The position numbers were made by a program, and so were the translations under genes. Below, piece by piece: positions 20,331-32,365 of a DNA stretch of 64,000 nucleotides. The notes under the pieces are model-generated. The model was not told the DNA's origin and did not search any database. It saw only the letters and a list, made by a program, of their open reading frames with translations. Source of the stretch: Cepaea nemoralis (Eukaryota; Mollusca; Gastropoda; Stylommatophora; Helicidae). Each line of letters opens with the position of its first letter. Positions within the stretch are counted from its first letter, which is position 1. The stretch spans positions 62,001 to 126,000 of the forward strand of contig JACEFZ010026854.1 in the NCBI GenBank assembly GCA_014155875.1, written 5' to 3'.

Positions 20331-23264
20331 AGAACAACACAACAGTAAAAAAAAAACTGCGATACTAATGCACAAAAGAATTCAGGAGCTTACTAATCAA
20401 AGAACAAGTACGTTAGCAGGCTGCCTAAAGACAAAAGATGGAAGAGTCATAATAGAAAAAGATCAGATATTACATGAATGGTCAGATTACGTGAAAAACC
20501 TGCATGACGATAACAGAGACGAACAGTATGATGTTCAAAATAATAATGAAGGACCAGCAATTTTTAAGACGGAGGTTCAGATTCTCTTAACCATATGAAA
20601 TCTGACAAGACCCCCGGTTCAGACAGCGTCACAACAGAAATGATTAATGCTTTAGAAGAATATGGAATAGATAAAGTTGCCAGTCTGCTTAATACAATAT
20701 ATGATACTGGAAATTAACCTCAGGAGTTATGTAATTCTGTATTTATTGCAATCCCAAAGAAATCCGGAGCCTTGGAATGTTATCAACATCGAACAATTAG
20801 TATGAGTCACATCACGAAGATTTTGCTAAGAATTATCATACAAAGAGTTAGGAGGAAAATACAACCTGAAATAGGAGAAGAAAAATGTGGGTTTGTAGAA
20901 GGCAAGGGTACAGTAAATGCTGTGTAAATACTGAGAACCGTAATCGAACGTTCTATAGAAGTAAACAAAGATCTACACCTTTGCTTTATTGACTACACAA
21001 AGGCTTTCGATAAAGTGAGACATGTAAACATGATAAGGATGCTTGAGGATCTACAGATTGATGGAAAAGACCTTAGACTTGTAAAAAACATATATTGGAA
21101 ACAACAAGCTGCCATAAGAGTTGATAATGAAGTAAGCCAGTATCAGCCTATTAAGAGAGGTGTGAAACAGGGATGTGTAATGTCTCCAGATCTGTTTTCC
21201 CTGTACAGTGAAAGTATTTTCAGAAATATTGAATGATATGGAAGGAATCAACATTGGAGGTCGATGCATGATAACATTAGATATGCAGATGATACAGTCT
21301 TGATTGCAGACAATGAACAGGACCTGCAAATTTTAGTAGATGCGATTGTTACACACAGTGAACAACTAGGGTTAGAATTAAACTGTAAAAAGACACAGAT
21401 TATGGTCGTCACTAGGAAGAACGAAATACCACAATGTAATATACAAGTAAATGGGAATATTCTTCAACAAGTGAATAGTGCGGATATGGGTTATTGATGG
21501 CTCAACCCACAGAGATAAATGATGAAAAATCTTTTCCAATGTGATGCGGTTAATTCATTTTGTGACGATCAATTGTTGAGACAGAAATAGAGTTTTAGAG
21601 AACAAGGACTACTTAGGAAATACTGGAAAATGTTTTACTCCCCCCTTTTTTTATTACCAGTTATCCCTAATGGTCCTTGCATCTCTTCTACCAACTATTA
21701 ATTCTATCTGGGTAATTTAAAACAATTTGATTATGACAAGTAAATACAATCAATACATGAATGACCTAGTTTTTGTGATTCACTACACAGAAATATGGAT
21801 TTTGTAAAATTGCTTCAAATATTACAATTTCCTGTTATAGGAAATAAGGACATATTATACAGATCATTAAATATACAGAATGATTGTGCCATGATCCGTA
21901 GTAAAGAACCGTTTAGATTTTTCGCAGTGGCCTGTAAAGCTAATCTTTTACTGGTCTGGATGATCTGAAAAAAAGAACTGTCTCCAATCAGGATTCTCCA
22001 CTTCCAGCTTTGGGAATCACTCTGGCTATCATCAATTGTAGTATTATTTATTGTTCCTGGGTGTAGTAGAACATAAGTTGGCTCTTGTTTTCCTTTGTCT
22101 TGGCAGGTACTTATTTTAAATAAAGATTACCTCTCCTATGAGACAAATGGAATGGTTGCAGGTAGATAAGGTTTGACGCTACTCTGTCAAGGGCATCACT
22201 CAACCATGTGCTCACTCAACAGGTGCTGCCTTCAAACTTCACCAAGTCAGGTCTGGATTGACATGAATAAGACCACTACCTTATTTATCAGAATGTCCTC
22301 AACATGTCGACACGTTTCATGATCTGAATGAGATGCAATTTCTCAGAGCGATTTCGTAGGCTGAGGATGTTCTTTTCTCATGAATTTTGAACCTCTCTCA
22401 CTCCTTCCGCTGCTTCAGTTCTTATGTCTCATGCTGACTGATGTACAAACCAGGCCATGTCGCTCTGCACGCTGCTATTTATACGGTCCTTTCCGAGTTA
22501 ATGTTTTTCATTCCCAACGGGTATATTAAATCTTGGATCGTACCATTATGGAACAAATAAATCGGTTGCGGTGAACGCCGATTTTTGTCGTCCTGGAAAT
22601 ATTTAATCGTGATGTTACGTTTGTGAAAATCTAATATATCACAAATAGGTACAATTATCTCGGAACAGTAATAACATCTGATGGGAGATGCCTTGAAGAG
22701 ATTAGAACAAGAATCGCCATGGCAAAAGTAGCCTTTAGCAAGATGAAAAACATACTGACCAATAAAAAGATGTCAATTGAAACGAGAAAAAGAGTGTTGA
22801 GATGCTACATAGAACCTATACTCTTATATGGATGTGAAGCTTGGACAATGAGCAGTCAGGCTGAAAAACATCTGATGGCTGTAGAAATGTGGTTTCTGAG
22901 GAAAATGCAAAGAATACCATGGACAGCCAGAAAGACCAATGAACAAGTTCTTCAAGAAACAAATGAAGATCGTAAACTGATTAGAGACATTAGACGTAGA
23001 CAGTCACAATTTTTTGGGCATGTTATGAGAAGAAATGATCTGGAGAACTTGGTGACAACTGGTAAGATCGAGGGGAACAGACCAAGGGGAAGACCTAGAA
23101 GCAAGTACCTGGAGGCTTGGCCTTGTGGCATGATCGAGACAGAAACACGGAGCTGATCCACGACTCTGGTGATCGAGTGAGATGGCAGAACATGACCGCC
23201 CACGCTTACCGGCATGGCACATGATGGATGGATGGATGGATGGATGGATGGATGGTAGGGGGTA
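20331..23264 (+). pseudogene. L-ERT LINE copy inside hAT, split by a solo LTR
   Basis: Coding pieces in order: HKRIQELTNQRTSTLAGCLK (linker), DKTPGSDSVTTEMINALEEY, AIPKKSGALECYQHRTISM, GFVEGKGTVNAV, CFIDYTKAFDKVRHVNMIRM, GVKQGCVMSPDLFSLYSES, NIRYADDTVLIADNEQDLQ (catalytic YADD), ELNCKKTQIMVVTRKNE. After the LTR: TSDGRCLEEIRTRIAMAK, MWFLRKMQRIPWTARKTNE, FFGHVMRRNDLENLVTTGKI. Ends in (GGAT)n at 23222-23255. Similar GGGGGGAGAGAATTGAAG (20315) and GGGGGGAGAAATTAAG (23265) flanks suggest its target duplication. Stops and one frameshift disable it. Confidence 0.85.
21479..22643. mobile_element. Solo LTR, 1165 bp, TG...CA with 5-bp TSD
   Basis: The insert starts TGCGGATATG and ends ATATATCACA, flanked by AATAG at 21474-21478 and 22644-22648. 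The L-ERT reading frame stops at the left copy and resumes exactly after the right copy. No gag/pol coding lies within. AATAAA occurs near 22122 and 22555 as a possible poly(A) signal. Confidence 0.8.
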
Positions 23265-23615
23265 GGGGGGAGAAATTAAGATTATTTCATTAGAAATACA
23301 AACATTAATACAATAGCCAAATACTTGATCTTGCTTTTCCCTCCATAATTTACGGTTCTATACTTCTCGCCCTTCTGAAATTCATTTTATAACGTAAGCA
23401 GAAGCGCAAATCACGTTTATATGTAGAAGTCTAGACTTGTTCTAGTATGTGTTTTTATGTTTAGCTTCCATATTTACGTACACTAAGTGGGGGGCCGGGT
23501 GGGGGGGGGGGGGATGTTATAGGGAGGAAATATGAATGGGGGAAATGACATTCTGAACATATGGTGAAGGGGTGCATGGGCCAAAAAAAAAAGATTGAGA
23601 ACCAGTGCTATAAGA

Positions 23616-25113
23616 GGCCATCAACAATACAAAATGTAGGTAGTTATAGGTGATATACTCGACTACACAACAGGTAGACAATAATACAGAATGTAGGTAG
23701 TTATAGGTGATATACTCGACTACACAAGAGGTAGACAATAATACAGAATGTAGGTAGTTATAGATGATATACTCGACTACACAACAGGTAGACAATAATA
23801 CAGAATGTAGGTAGTGATAGGTGATATACTCGACTACACAACAGGTAGACAATAATACAGAATGTAGGTAGTGATAGATGATATACTCGACTACACAACA
23901 GGTAGACAATAATACAGAATGTAGGTAGTGATAGGTGACATACTCGACTACACAAGAGATAGACAATAATACAGAATGTAGGTAGTGATAGGTGATATAC
24001 TCGACTACACAAGAGGTAGACAATAATACAGAATGTAGGTAGTTATAGATGATATACTCGACTACACAACAGGTAGACAATAATACAGAATGTAGGTAGT
24101 TATAGGTGACATACTCGACTACACAACAGGTAGACAATAATACAGAATGTAGGTAGTGATAGGTGATATACTCGACTACACAAGAGGTAGACAATAATAC
24201 AGAATGTAGGTAGTGATAGGTGATATACTCGACTACACAACAGGTAGACAATAATACAGAATGTAGGTAGTAATAGGTGATATACTCGACTACACAAGAG
24301 GTAGACAATAATACAGAATGTAGGTAGTTATAGGTGATATACTCGACTACACAAGATGTAGACAATAATACAGAATGTAGGTAGTTATAGGTGACATACT
24401 CGACTACACAAGAGGTAGACAATAATACAGAATGTAGGTAGTTATAGATGATATACTCGACTACACAACAAGTAGACAATAATACAGAATGTATGTAGTT
24501 ATAGGTGATATACTCGACTACACAAGAGGTAGACAATAATACAGAATGTAGGTAGTGATAGGTGATATACTCGACTACACAAGAGGTAGACAATAATACA
24601 GATGTAGGTAGTTATAGGTGATATACTCGACTACACAACAGGTAGACAATAATACAGAATGTAGGTAGTGATAGGTGATATACTCGACTACACAAGAGGT
24701 AGACAACAATACAGAATGTGGGTAGTTATAGGTGATATACTCGACTGCACAAGAGGTAGACAATAATACAGAATGTAGGTAGTTATAGGTGATATACTCG
24801 ACTACACAAGAGGTAGACAATAATACAGAATGTATGTAGTTATAGGTGATATACTCGACTACACAAGAGGTAGACAATAATACAGAATGTAGGTAGTTAT
24901 AGGTGATATACTCGACTACACAAGATGTAGACAATAATACAGAATGTAGGTAGTTATCGGTGATATACTCGACTACACAAGATGTAGACAATAATACAGA
25001 ATGTAGGTAGTTATAGGTGATATACTCGACTACACAAGAGGTAGACAATAATACAGAATGTAGGTAGTTATAGGTGATATACTCGACTACACAAGAGGTA
25101 GACAATAATACAG
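23616..25113. repeat. 57-bp minisatellite, about 26 copies
   Basis: Unit GTGATATACTCGACTACACA, AGAGGTAGACAATAATACAG, AATGTAGGTAGTTATAG. Units vary at a few positions (AGAG/ACAG; GTTATAG/GTGATAG). The period of 19 codons produces long spurious frames. Confidence 0.97.
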
Positions 25114-25364
25114 AAGTAATTCAAAACGATGTATTCCTTGGTGGTTTTAAACACAAAAGTCACAAACACAATTTGTTGCACGATTTATTGCCTGGCACAT
25201 TTCGCTGCATCTCGTCAGCTGCAAACTGTATATATAAAGTAAATAGATGAAAAATACTTTGACTGAAATATTTAAAACAAAATCTCAGAGGTTCATTCAG
25301 CATTTGTTATCCATACGGTAGTGTCAGATTTAAAACAAACTGTTTCTATTTACACAGAACTGAC
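25114..25364 (-). other. Unassigned; possible Penelope-like 3' tail
   Basis: Minus strand contains CTGACGAGATGCAGCGAAAT followed by GTGCCAGGCAATAAATCG. This combines a hammerhead-like core (CUGANGA...GAAA) with a poly(A)-like AATAAA, as in some Penelope-like and RTE tails. Weak. Confidence 0.25.
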
Positions 25365-25868
25365 TCATCTCATCTCATCTCATCATGTTCCTCTTGTACC
25401 TTGCGGTGTCGAGGTGAAGTATAAACGTGAGAGTGCCCGAGTATGAGCTTCATATATCGATATTGCCATGGACTTTTCTATTCCCTCCATCCAACGTTTA
25501 CGTGGTCGGCCTCTTCCTCTGATTCCATCTGGTCTGTACATCATTGCTTGTTGTGGTATATTGTTGACTGGTAACCTATTTGCATGGCCAAATCATTTGA
25601 CTTGCTGTTTTCTGATAAAATCTAGTGCTTCTTTAACCCCCACTTTAGTCCTGATTTCTTCATTTCTGATCTTATCTCTTCTTGATACGTTGAGTATTCT
25701 TCTCAGGGACATCATTTCTGTTGTTGTGATTTTTCTTTTCTCTTTTTCTGTCATTGTCCAGGTTTGGCATTGGTAGCATAGAGTTGGCAGGAAGATTGTG
25801 TTGTAAAGTGGTTTCTTGGTAGTTATTGATACATGTTTGTTCTTTAGTATTGGTGCCCGTTTATACGT
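25365..25868 (-). pseudogene. LINE ORF2 C-terminal fragment with (GATGA)n tail
   Basis: Minus strand: MMSLRRILNVSRRDKIRNEE, then LDFIRKQQVKFGHANRLPV (after one stop), then GIRGRGRPRKRWMEGIEKSM. Typical C-terminus of an endonuclease-RT LINE, distinct from L-ERT. The 3' tail is TCATCTCATCTCATC on the + strand. Confidence 0.65.
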
Positions 25869-26413
25869 CTTAGTTTTTCTACGAGCAGTATGAAGGTCCC
25901 CTGCCGGCTTGCTAGGCCAGTCGCAGGTTTAGGACACTAATCTGACCACAGGGATTCCATCCCCTATGGCGAGCCATAGACCCGTTAGCCCATGACCTCG
26001 CGGTCATGGTTGCCCGGTCTGCACCACGCGGAGATGGGGGTTGACTTGCGTAGTCTGCAGGTCATCGGCAGGCTACTAATTTTCGCTCTTCACCCCTCCT
26101 GGGAGAGGCTAGCCGATCCTAACCCTGCTGGTTGCAGGGCCAGGCGCATTCCACACCTTGAAGAACTGACTCGAACCACCTAATTGCTAAGACTTCATTA
26201 TAATTTGAGCAATTGTTTATTGTTCATCAAATATAGTACACTAAACCCTAATTCTTTGCCTGACGGCGTCTAGCAACTACGGTACCACAGTTTCCAAGAC
26301 GAAGTAGAATGGACGATTTAAAAAAAAAAAAAAAGCTCTAGAAAAAGATGAAACATGAATTACAGGGATAACCAAGATGTGAAAACATTAAGGCACAGTG
26401 TAATGACACTAAA
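25869..26413. other. GC-rich unassigned stretch with hairpin
   Basis: 25880-26180 is GC-richer than its surroundings and contains the inverted arms CCATGACC/GGTCATGG (25990-26009). No coding similarity recognised. 26180-26413 is AT-rich and featureless except a poly-A run near 26320. Confidence 0.35.
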
Positions 26414-26415
<2 letters not shown>

Positions 26416-26445
<30 letters not shown>

Positions 26446-28010
26446 TAGGAACCGACGTCACAGCATTCGGGTCATTCCCATAAGCGCTCCGTCCCCATCC
26501 TCAGCAGCCAGCGAAGAGTTCCAACACTAATAGTTCCAGTAGCAATCTGATTATATGTCCGTCTCGCCTTTCCTCTGAGCGTCGACCAGATCCCCTCGTC
26601 ACACCTCGCTGCCTCATTCTTACCAGACTATGGTGATCCATTTGCTCCTCCGAGGTGTACACGTGCTCCCACAAGGCCGCAACCCTGTCTGTTTTGTCAT
26701 GCATCAATACTCAACCAAGTTTTGCCAAGACAGCCAATCTGTCCGCCTGTTCATTCCCCAGCACACCGGCATGCCCAGGAGAAAAGATCCAGGTGATGCT
26801 TGCTACCCGTGACCTCCGAAGCGAAGCAAGCCACTCTGCACGAAGCTTGCCTGTTCTCACCCTCCTCAGCATGCTTTCTGAGTCAGTTACAATCACAATG
26901 TGTGTATGTATCGTGTTCTCTATCCAGCGGAAAGCTGCACTGACCGCCTCCACCTCCATTCTTAAGCTAGATGTTGTGTTATCATACGCCAGGCTCTCCT
27001 GCACCAAATGCCGACCATTAGCTTTTGCCAAGAACCCCCAGGCACTTCTCATACCTCTCAACACCGACCCATCCATGTAGATAATCACATCACCCGGGCG
27101 AGAATTATCCTGAATTAGTTGCTGAATTTCCACTTCTGTGGCCCCTGCTGGCCACTCCCTGCACTCCCGGCTCAATGTGATTATAACTCTGCACAAGTCT
27201 GACTGCTCGGCTGGCACTCTGACCCACTCCTCTCCTCGCCTGATGTTCTCCAAGGGGCACACCTGTCTGATCGTATCCTCCGCCTGAGCCATCCATGATT
27301 TCCCTCTTATCAGTCTCTGACCCTTAACTACGTCCAGCGCCTCATGCAACGGGTGATCTGTGTCTGCAGCTACTCTGAGGTATGCCTTCGCCTGCATCAC
27401 CTTGTGCCTACCAGCAACAGTAGGCAGACCAAGGATGTAACGCATACACACTACTGGAGTATCTCTGGTGCATCCCAGAATGACCCGCATAGCTTCGTTC
27501 TGTATGCGCTCTAATTTCACCAGCTGACTCTTTGAGACAGTGAGCAGTCCTAGTCCATAATCAATCACTGAGAGGATCAAGTGTGAAGAGTATTCTCTGC
27601 TCTGTGTCCATTGCAGCCATAGTTTTAAGTGCATTGAGTCCCTTTTGAGATCTTGTCACAACCGTCTCCACATGGTCCTTGAAGGACAGACTCCTGTCAA
27701 ATGTGATTCCCAGATACTTCAGTTTGTTCTCTCTGTTGACGCTTCTGCCATCTATCGTGAGGCTTGGGGCATCATCTCTCACAATCCTGTTGTCCAGAGA
27801 GCACCACAACACAGCCGCCTTTTCCGGGTTGATGACAGCACTCATTCAGTGCACAAGTCAATCACTTTGTCTACTGTCACCTGTAGCTCCTGGGCTGTTT
27901 GATTCCTATTTCTCCCCTGCCTGTATGCAAGAATATCATCTGCAAATGTTAGAATCCTTCCAACCCCTTCCACTAAAGGAGTCGCGGTAAATAGTGCATC
28001 AAGCGATATG
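26416..28010 (-). pseudogene. L-RNH LINE, 5'-truncated (RT end + RNase H)
   Basis: Minus strand begins ILTFADDILAYRQGRNRNQ (FADD in place of YADD), then KLKYLGITFDRSLSFKDHVE, LVKLERIQNEAMRVILGCTR, and RNase H with DVIIYMDGS, LRMEVEAVSAAF, VIVTDSESML and GHAGVLGNEQADRLA, covering all four acidic/His catalytic regions. The 3' end has (GATT)n at 26416-26445. Frameshifts near 27600 and 27845. Confidence 0.85.
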
Positions 28011-28116
28011 TAAAAGGATGTAAATTTCATTCAATAATGGCTGTTAAAATGTTTCCATCTTTCTTTGAATTCATTTTAAAATTTAAACGTCGATTATATG
28101 AATGATTGTGTGTATG

Positions 28117-28123
28117 AGAGTTA

Positions 28124-28166
<43 letters not shown>

Positions 28167-28183
28167 TGTATCTGTGTGTGTGT

Positions 28184-28250
<67 letters not shown>
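28117..28250. repeat. (GT)n(GA)n compound microsatellite
   Basis: TG repeats to about 28185, then GA repeats. Confidence 0.95.
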
Positions 28251-28258
<8 letters not shown>

Positions 28259-28460
28259 ACGAGCGAACGAATTTTCAAAGGGTCACAAATTGGTCAAGCA
28301 GGCCCCTCTTACATTTGGCCCTTCCAATCACTCAATTTTCGTGCATTAAGTATCCTTTGTGCACGTTACACTCACATAGGGGAAATAACAGTTTCAATGA
28401 CAGTTGTCACATCACATTTGTGAACATAAACAATGCATATTACCATGTTATGAGACCGGC
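28251..28460 (-). mobile_element. GTTC-family repeat copy
   Basis: Antisense: GAGCGAACGAATTTTCAAAG, GTCACAAATTGG, GCAGGCCCCTCTTACATTTG through ACAATGCATATTACCATGTT. Same order as 16566-16832 reversed. Confidence 0.75.
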
Positions 28461-28716
28461 AGACAGTCAGACATACATACACACGCACATGCATCAACAC
28501 ATACATACATTTGCTGACATACTTACATCATATACACACTCTCACAGTTATACATCCAGTAAATAACACACACACACACGGCGCGCGCGCGCGCGCGCTC
28601 CCACGCATACACATATACTCACAATCACAAACTCATTTACAAAAGTTTACTTATACATACATACTCCTCTCTCTCACTACATCTCTTTCTCATTCATAGA
28701 TACAGCAAGGCACGCA

Positions 28717-28749
<33 letters not shown>

Positions 28750-28890
28750 CGCACACACACCGCACACACACACACACATTCCTTCCAATATATACATAAT
28801 CGACACATAGACACTTTCAAACACTCAAATACACATATACTCACACAGTCGTACACACACAGTCACACACACACACTCTTTCTTACATAC
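28461..28890. repeat. CA-rich simple-repeat tract
   Basis: CA, ATAC and CACG repeats, including (CG)n at 28580-28598 and pure CA near 28720-28760. Confidence 0.9.
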
Positions 28891-28892
28891 AC

Positions 28893-30935
28893 ATATATCA
28901 TCATCAAGTGCCTTGCCAGCTGGCGAAGGCGATAATGGCTCTCCGCAGATCTCGGTCTTTGGTGTTCAGGATCAACTCTCCTGATGATACTCCTCCATGC
29001 CACAGTCTCAATCCATCATGCATCATTTCTCTTCATCTGACTCTCCCTCGCTTCCCCTCGATCCTTTCAGTTGTTACGATGTTCCCCAATGCCTATCTTC
29101 TCATCGCACGACCAAACAAAGCTGTTTGTTTCTTTCATATTGTTGTATATAATGTACTAGTTTCATTAGCCTGTTTCAGGCAGTCGCTGTTAGTTACTCT
29201 GGCAGTCCAAGGAATTCGCAACATTTGTCTCAGGAACCACATCTCTGTTGCTTCTAAATTCTTCTTAAATTTTTTCATTTACATTCCAAGATTCAATGCC
29301 ATAAAGCAAAACTGGTTCTATATAGCATTTCAGCGCTCTCTTTCTTACATTTAGTGATAGTGACTTATTGCATAAGATCCTCTTCATTTTCTGAAATGCG
29401 GCTTGTGCTTGCCATATTCTGCTCTTAATCTCTCTTGTACATCTTCCATCTGATGTTACAAATGTCCCTAGGTATTTAAAATGATCCACTTGGTTATAAA
29501 TTCTTCCTTCTATTTCTATGTCACATTTTGGTGTCACCATTTTCTTTTATATCACCATTGATACTGTTTTATTGATATTCAAGGAGAGTCCTTTCTTTGC
29601 ACTCTCTGTTATCAAAATGTCGAACAATTGTTGTAGGTCTGTTGGATTATCCGCCACCAATACTGTGTCATCTGCATAGCGTACATCTTTTTTATATTAT
29701 AACCCCCGATTAGTATTCATGTCGTCTATTTGATATAACTCATTATTACTTCGCTATACAGGGAGAAAAGATCTGGTGACAAGACACACTCCTGTCGTAC
29801 TCCTAGCTTTATCTGTACGTAACTTCCCATTTTAATTGCTGCTACTTGGTTCCAGTAAATATTCGTTATTACTCTTAAATATTTCCCATCAATGTTGATA
29901 TCTTCCAAAATTTTAATCAGTTCATCATGTTTTACTTTATTACAGGCCTTAGTATAATCTTTTTTTTTTTTTTTTAAATTCGCATATCCTTTACAGGACA
30001 TCGCTGTCAACAGCAGCATCTTTCAGCTGTCTGTTGATTTCTTGGCAAGATTACGCTCAGTATTTGCAATTGCTTTTTGAGCGGCCGGCTCAGTTATTCC
30101 GCAAGTCACCAGCGGGGGTCGAACCGCCTCCAGCTCTCGCCCGCTAAGAGACTCTGCGTGATAAACGGGATTACAGAGAAAGTGCTGTAACCCCTCGGCC
30201 AGAGAGACCGGCTACTTTAATCTATGAAGCACAAATATGTGTCTTTCTGTTTCTATATTGACCTTTCTATTAGTGTCGGTATTAAATATATTGCATTGTT
30301 TGTGCCCTTTTCTTCCACAAAAGCATACTGTTCTTCACTAATTTTCATTTTATTTTCTTTCTGGTTCTTATCATTATAATTCTGAGGTGAAGCTTAGTGA
30401 TATGGTTTACGATGTTAATTTTACGAAAATCTTCACATTAAAATACTCCTGGTCTTTTTGGTATAGTCATAAATACATATTTGAGCACATCACTGGGTAA
30501 ATATCCACTGCCGTAAATATCATTCAACATTTTGGTTAATATATCTATTCCAAGTTCTCCCAATACTTCTAATTCTTCTATTGTGATTTCATCTGCTCCA
30601 GCTGTTTTTCCTTTCTGCATATGTTTGACAGCGTCAGCGACATCTTTTAGAATAGGTGGACCTTCTATATTAATTTATTCTGTTAATTCTTCCCTTTCTC
30701 CATCATATAATTCTCTTATACTCATTCCACCTCTTCATTATATCACCTTCCTCCAATAATATCTTTCCTGTTTTTGATTTCAAACACCCTGTATTTATTC
30801 TCATGTTTCTTCCCGTGAACTCAACGATTTGTCTGTGCATATTTTTTTGTATCTTTAATGGAATTTAATTCAATATTTTTGCACTGTTCGTTTAACCAAC
30901 TTTCTGTTATCTTCACACATGTATCTTTTATTTCT
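28893..30935 (-). pseudogene. LINE (endonuclease-RT type), RT and C-terminus, split by SINE-B
   Basis: Minus strand, 5' to 3': MQKGKTAGADEITIEELEVL (about 30620), DYTKACNKVKHDELIKILED (palm), GVRQECVLSPDLFSLYSE, VRYADDTVLVADNPTDL (about 29690), KYLGTFVTSDGRCTREIKSR, KMKRILCNKSLSLNVRKRAL, YIEPVLLYGIESWN, then a degraded C-terminus ending in (GAT)n at 28893. Related to but distinct from L-ERT. Frameshifted. Confidence 0.8.
29961..30213 (-). mobile_element. SINE-B copy inserted in LINE, poly(A)-tailed
   Basis: Minus strand: AGCCGGTCTCTCTGGCCGAG (tRNA-Leu-like A box), GGCGGTTCGACCCCC (B box), a core GAGCCGGCCGCTCAAAAAGC ... CTTGCCAAGAAATCAACAG, GCGATGTCCTGTAAAGG, and a terminal A-run. Flanking AGTATAATCT (29951-29960) and ACTTTAATCT (30214-30223) are an imperfect 10-bp duplication. 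Confidence 0.8.
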
Positions 30936-30937
30936 TT

Positions 30938-31050
30938 GTTTCATCATCATCATTATCATCATCATCATCATCATCATCATCATCTTCTTCTTCTTCTTCT
31001 TCTTCTTCTTCTTCTTCTTCTTCTTCTTCTTCTTCTTCTTCTTCTTCCAC
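30938..31050. repeat. (ATC)n(TTC)n compound microsatellite
   Basis: CATCAT repeats then TTC repeats. Confidence 0.96.
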
Positions 31051-31204
31051 TTCTGCCGTCAAGTGTCGTGGGGAGGAATAATGTGCGTTCCAGCGCCCGG
31101 TGGGCGGCACTGGATAGTGTCATTCCGTGTGGCTGTACAATGTCTTTGATGTCGTCAATCCATTTTCCTACAGAGCAGCGTGAGATTCGTCAGCGGAACG
31201 CGTG

Positions 31205-31350
31205 GCGTTGGTTACTTACGAAGCATGTGAGCCGGTCGCACAGAAAGCAATGGTAAACTACTGAGCGTTATCTTGCCAAGAACATAAATAGCAACTGAAA
31301 AATGCTGGTGTTTATTGCAACGTCCTGTCAGGGATGTGCAAATTAAAAGA
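31205..31350 (+). mobile_element. SINE-B core fragment
   Basis: TGTGAGCCGGTCGCACAGAA, AGCAATGGTAAACTACTGAG, ATCTTGCCAAGAACAT match the SINE-B core. The tRNA-like head is not recognisable in 31055-31205. Confidence 0.6.
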
Positions 31351-31494
31351 AAACAAACAAAATAAACCACGTGTAGGTACAGTTGAGAATTTCCCTTCCT
31401 AAAATTATGGTCTGTGGTGGCCAAAGCACTCCAGTACATTTAGAGGACACATTTACCCACTTCCAATCTCAAACACTACAAAATTTACTCATTC

Positions 31495-31497
<3 letters not shown>

Positions 31498-31566
<69 letters not shown>
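31498..31566. repeat. (CT)n microsatellite
   Basis: About 34 CT units. Confidence 0.96.
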
Positions 31567-31572
<6 letters not shown>

Positions 31573-31899
31573 ACTGTCATTCTCTCCCATGCCCATATAT
31601 ATTCATTCATACATAAAACCACCTACGTATACATACACTCCTTCATACAGTCACTCATACTAATATATACTAACTCCCAAACTTTCACACACATTACATT
31701 GGCAACTGTCATGGGCATCCACACAAAACTGGAACATTATGTTATGCATATACACTGCATAACTTAAAGTATAGTAATGCAAAACAATAGGATAATATTA
31801 GCTAATCCTGATATACACAGTATGAGGTAAGCAAAGCAAACGTTTTCATACTGGACAAGTTGAAATCAAGTGGATGAGACCATAACAAATATGTAATTT

Positions 31900-32060
31900 G
31901 AAGAGAGGGAGATAGAGAGAGGGGGGAGAGGGGAAGAGAGACAGAGGGAGACAGAGAGGGAGACAGAGAGGGCAGAGAGAGAAAGACTGGGAGAGAGGAG
32001 AGAGACGGATAGATAGGGAGAGAGAGGGAAAGAGAAAGAGAGAGAGACGGTATAAGTAAA
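31900..32060. repeat. GA-rich low-complexity tract
   Basis: Imperfect GAGA/GGGAGA repeats. Confidence 0.9.
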
Positions 32061-32071
32061 TGTTTGAGTAT

Positions 32072-32222
32072 TTGAGATAGGAAGTGGGTTGAGATAGGAA
32101 GTCGGCTGAGATAGGAAATGGGTTGAGATAGGAAGTCGGTTGAGACAGGAAGTGGATTGAGAATATTGAGATAGGAAGTGGATTGAGATAGGAAGTGGGT
32201 TGAGATAGGAAGTCGGTTGAAC
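32072..32222. repeat. 17-bp minisatellite, about 9 copies
   Basis: Unit GAGATAGGAAGTGGGTT with GGG/CGG/GGA variants. Confidence 0.92.
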
Positions 32223-32305
32223 TGAGTTGAGCTGATTTAATAACTGACACCACAGCACCTGGGACGTGCCCATACGCACTCTGTCCCCGTCCTCAAGAAT
32301 TAGGG
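32223..32305 (-). mobile_element. L-RNH 3' end remnant
   Basis: CTGACACCACAGCACCTGGG and CCCATACGCACTCTGTCCCC match the 3' end of L-RNH copies at 131, 18.18 and 26.45 kb. Confidence 0.5.
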
Positions 32306-32365
32306 AAAAGTGACTATACTAACGAAGCATATGAAGAAGAAAATATGTAATGTTCCGTAATTCAT

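Larger units (their letters stand above)
20231..23607. mobile_element. hAT-type DNA transposon, non-autonomous, hosting a LINE
   Basis: The left end CAGTGGTTCTCAATC and right end GATTGAGAACCAGTG are inverted repeats with one mismatch in 15. Both are flanked by the 8-bp duplication CTATAAGA (20223-20230 and 23608-23615). An 8-bp TSD and CAGTGGTTCTCAA ends are hallmarks of hAT elements. No transposase is present. Without the LINE inside it would be about 0.45 kb, a MITE-sized element. Confidence 0.88.

Noticed and set aside
23517..25105. Long minus-strand frames of repeated STSCVVEYITYNYLHSVLL
   Set aside because: Product of a 57-bp (19-codon) minisatellite, with no start context, signal peptide or other domain.
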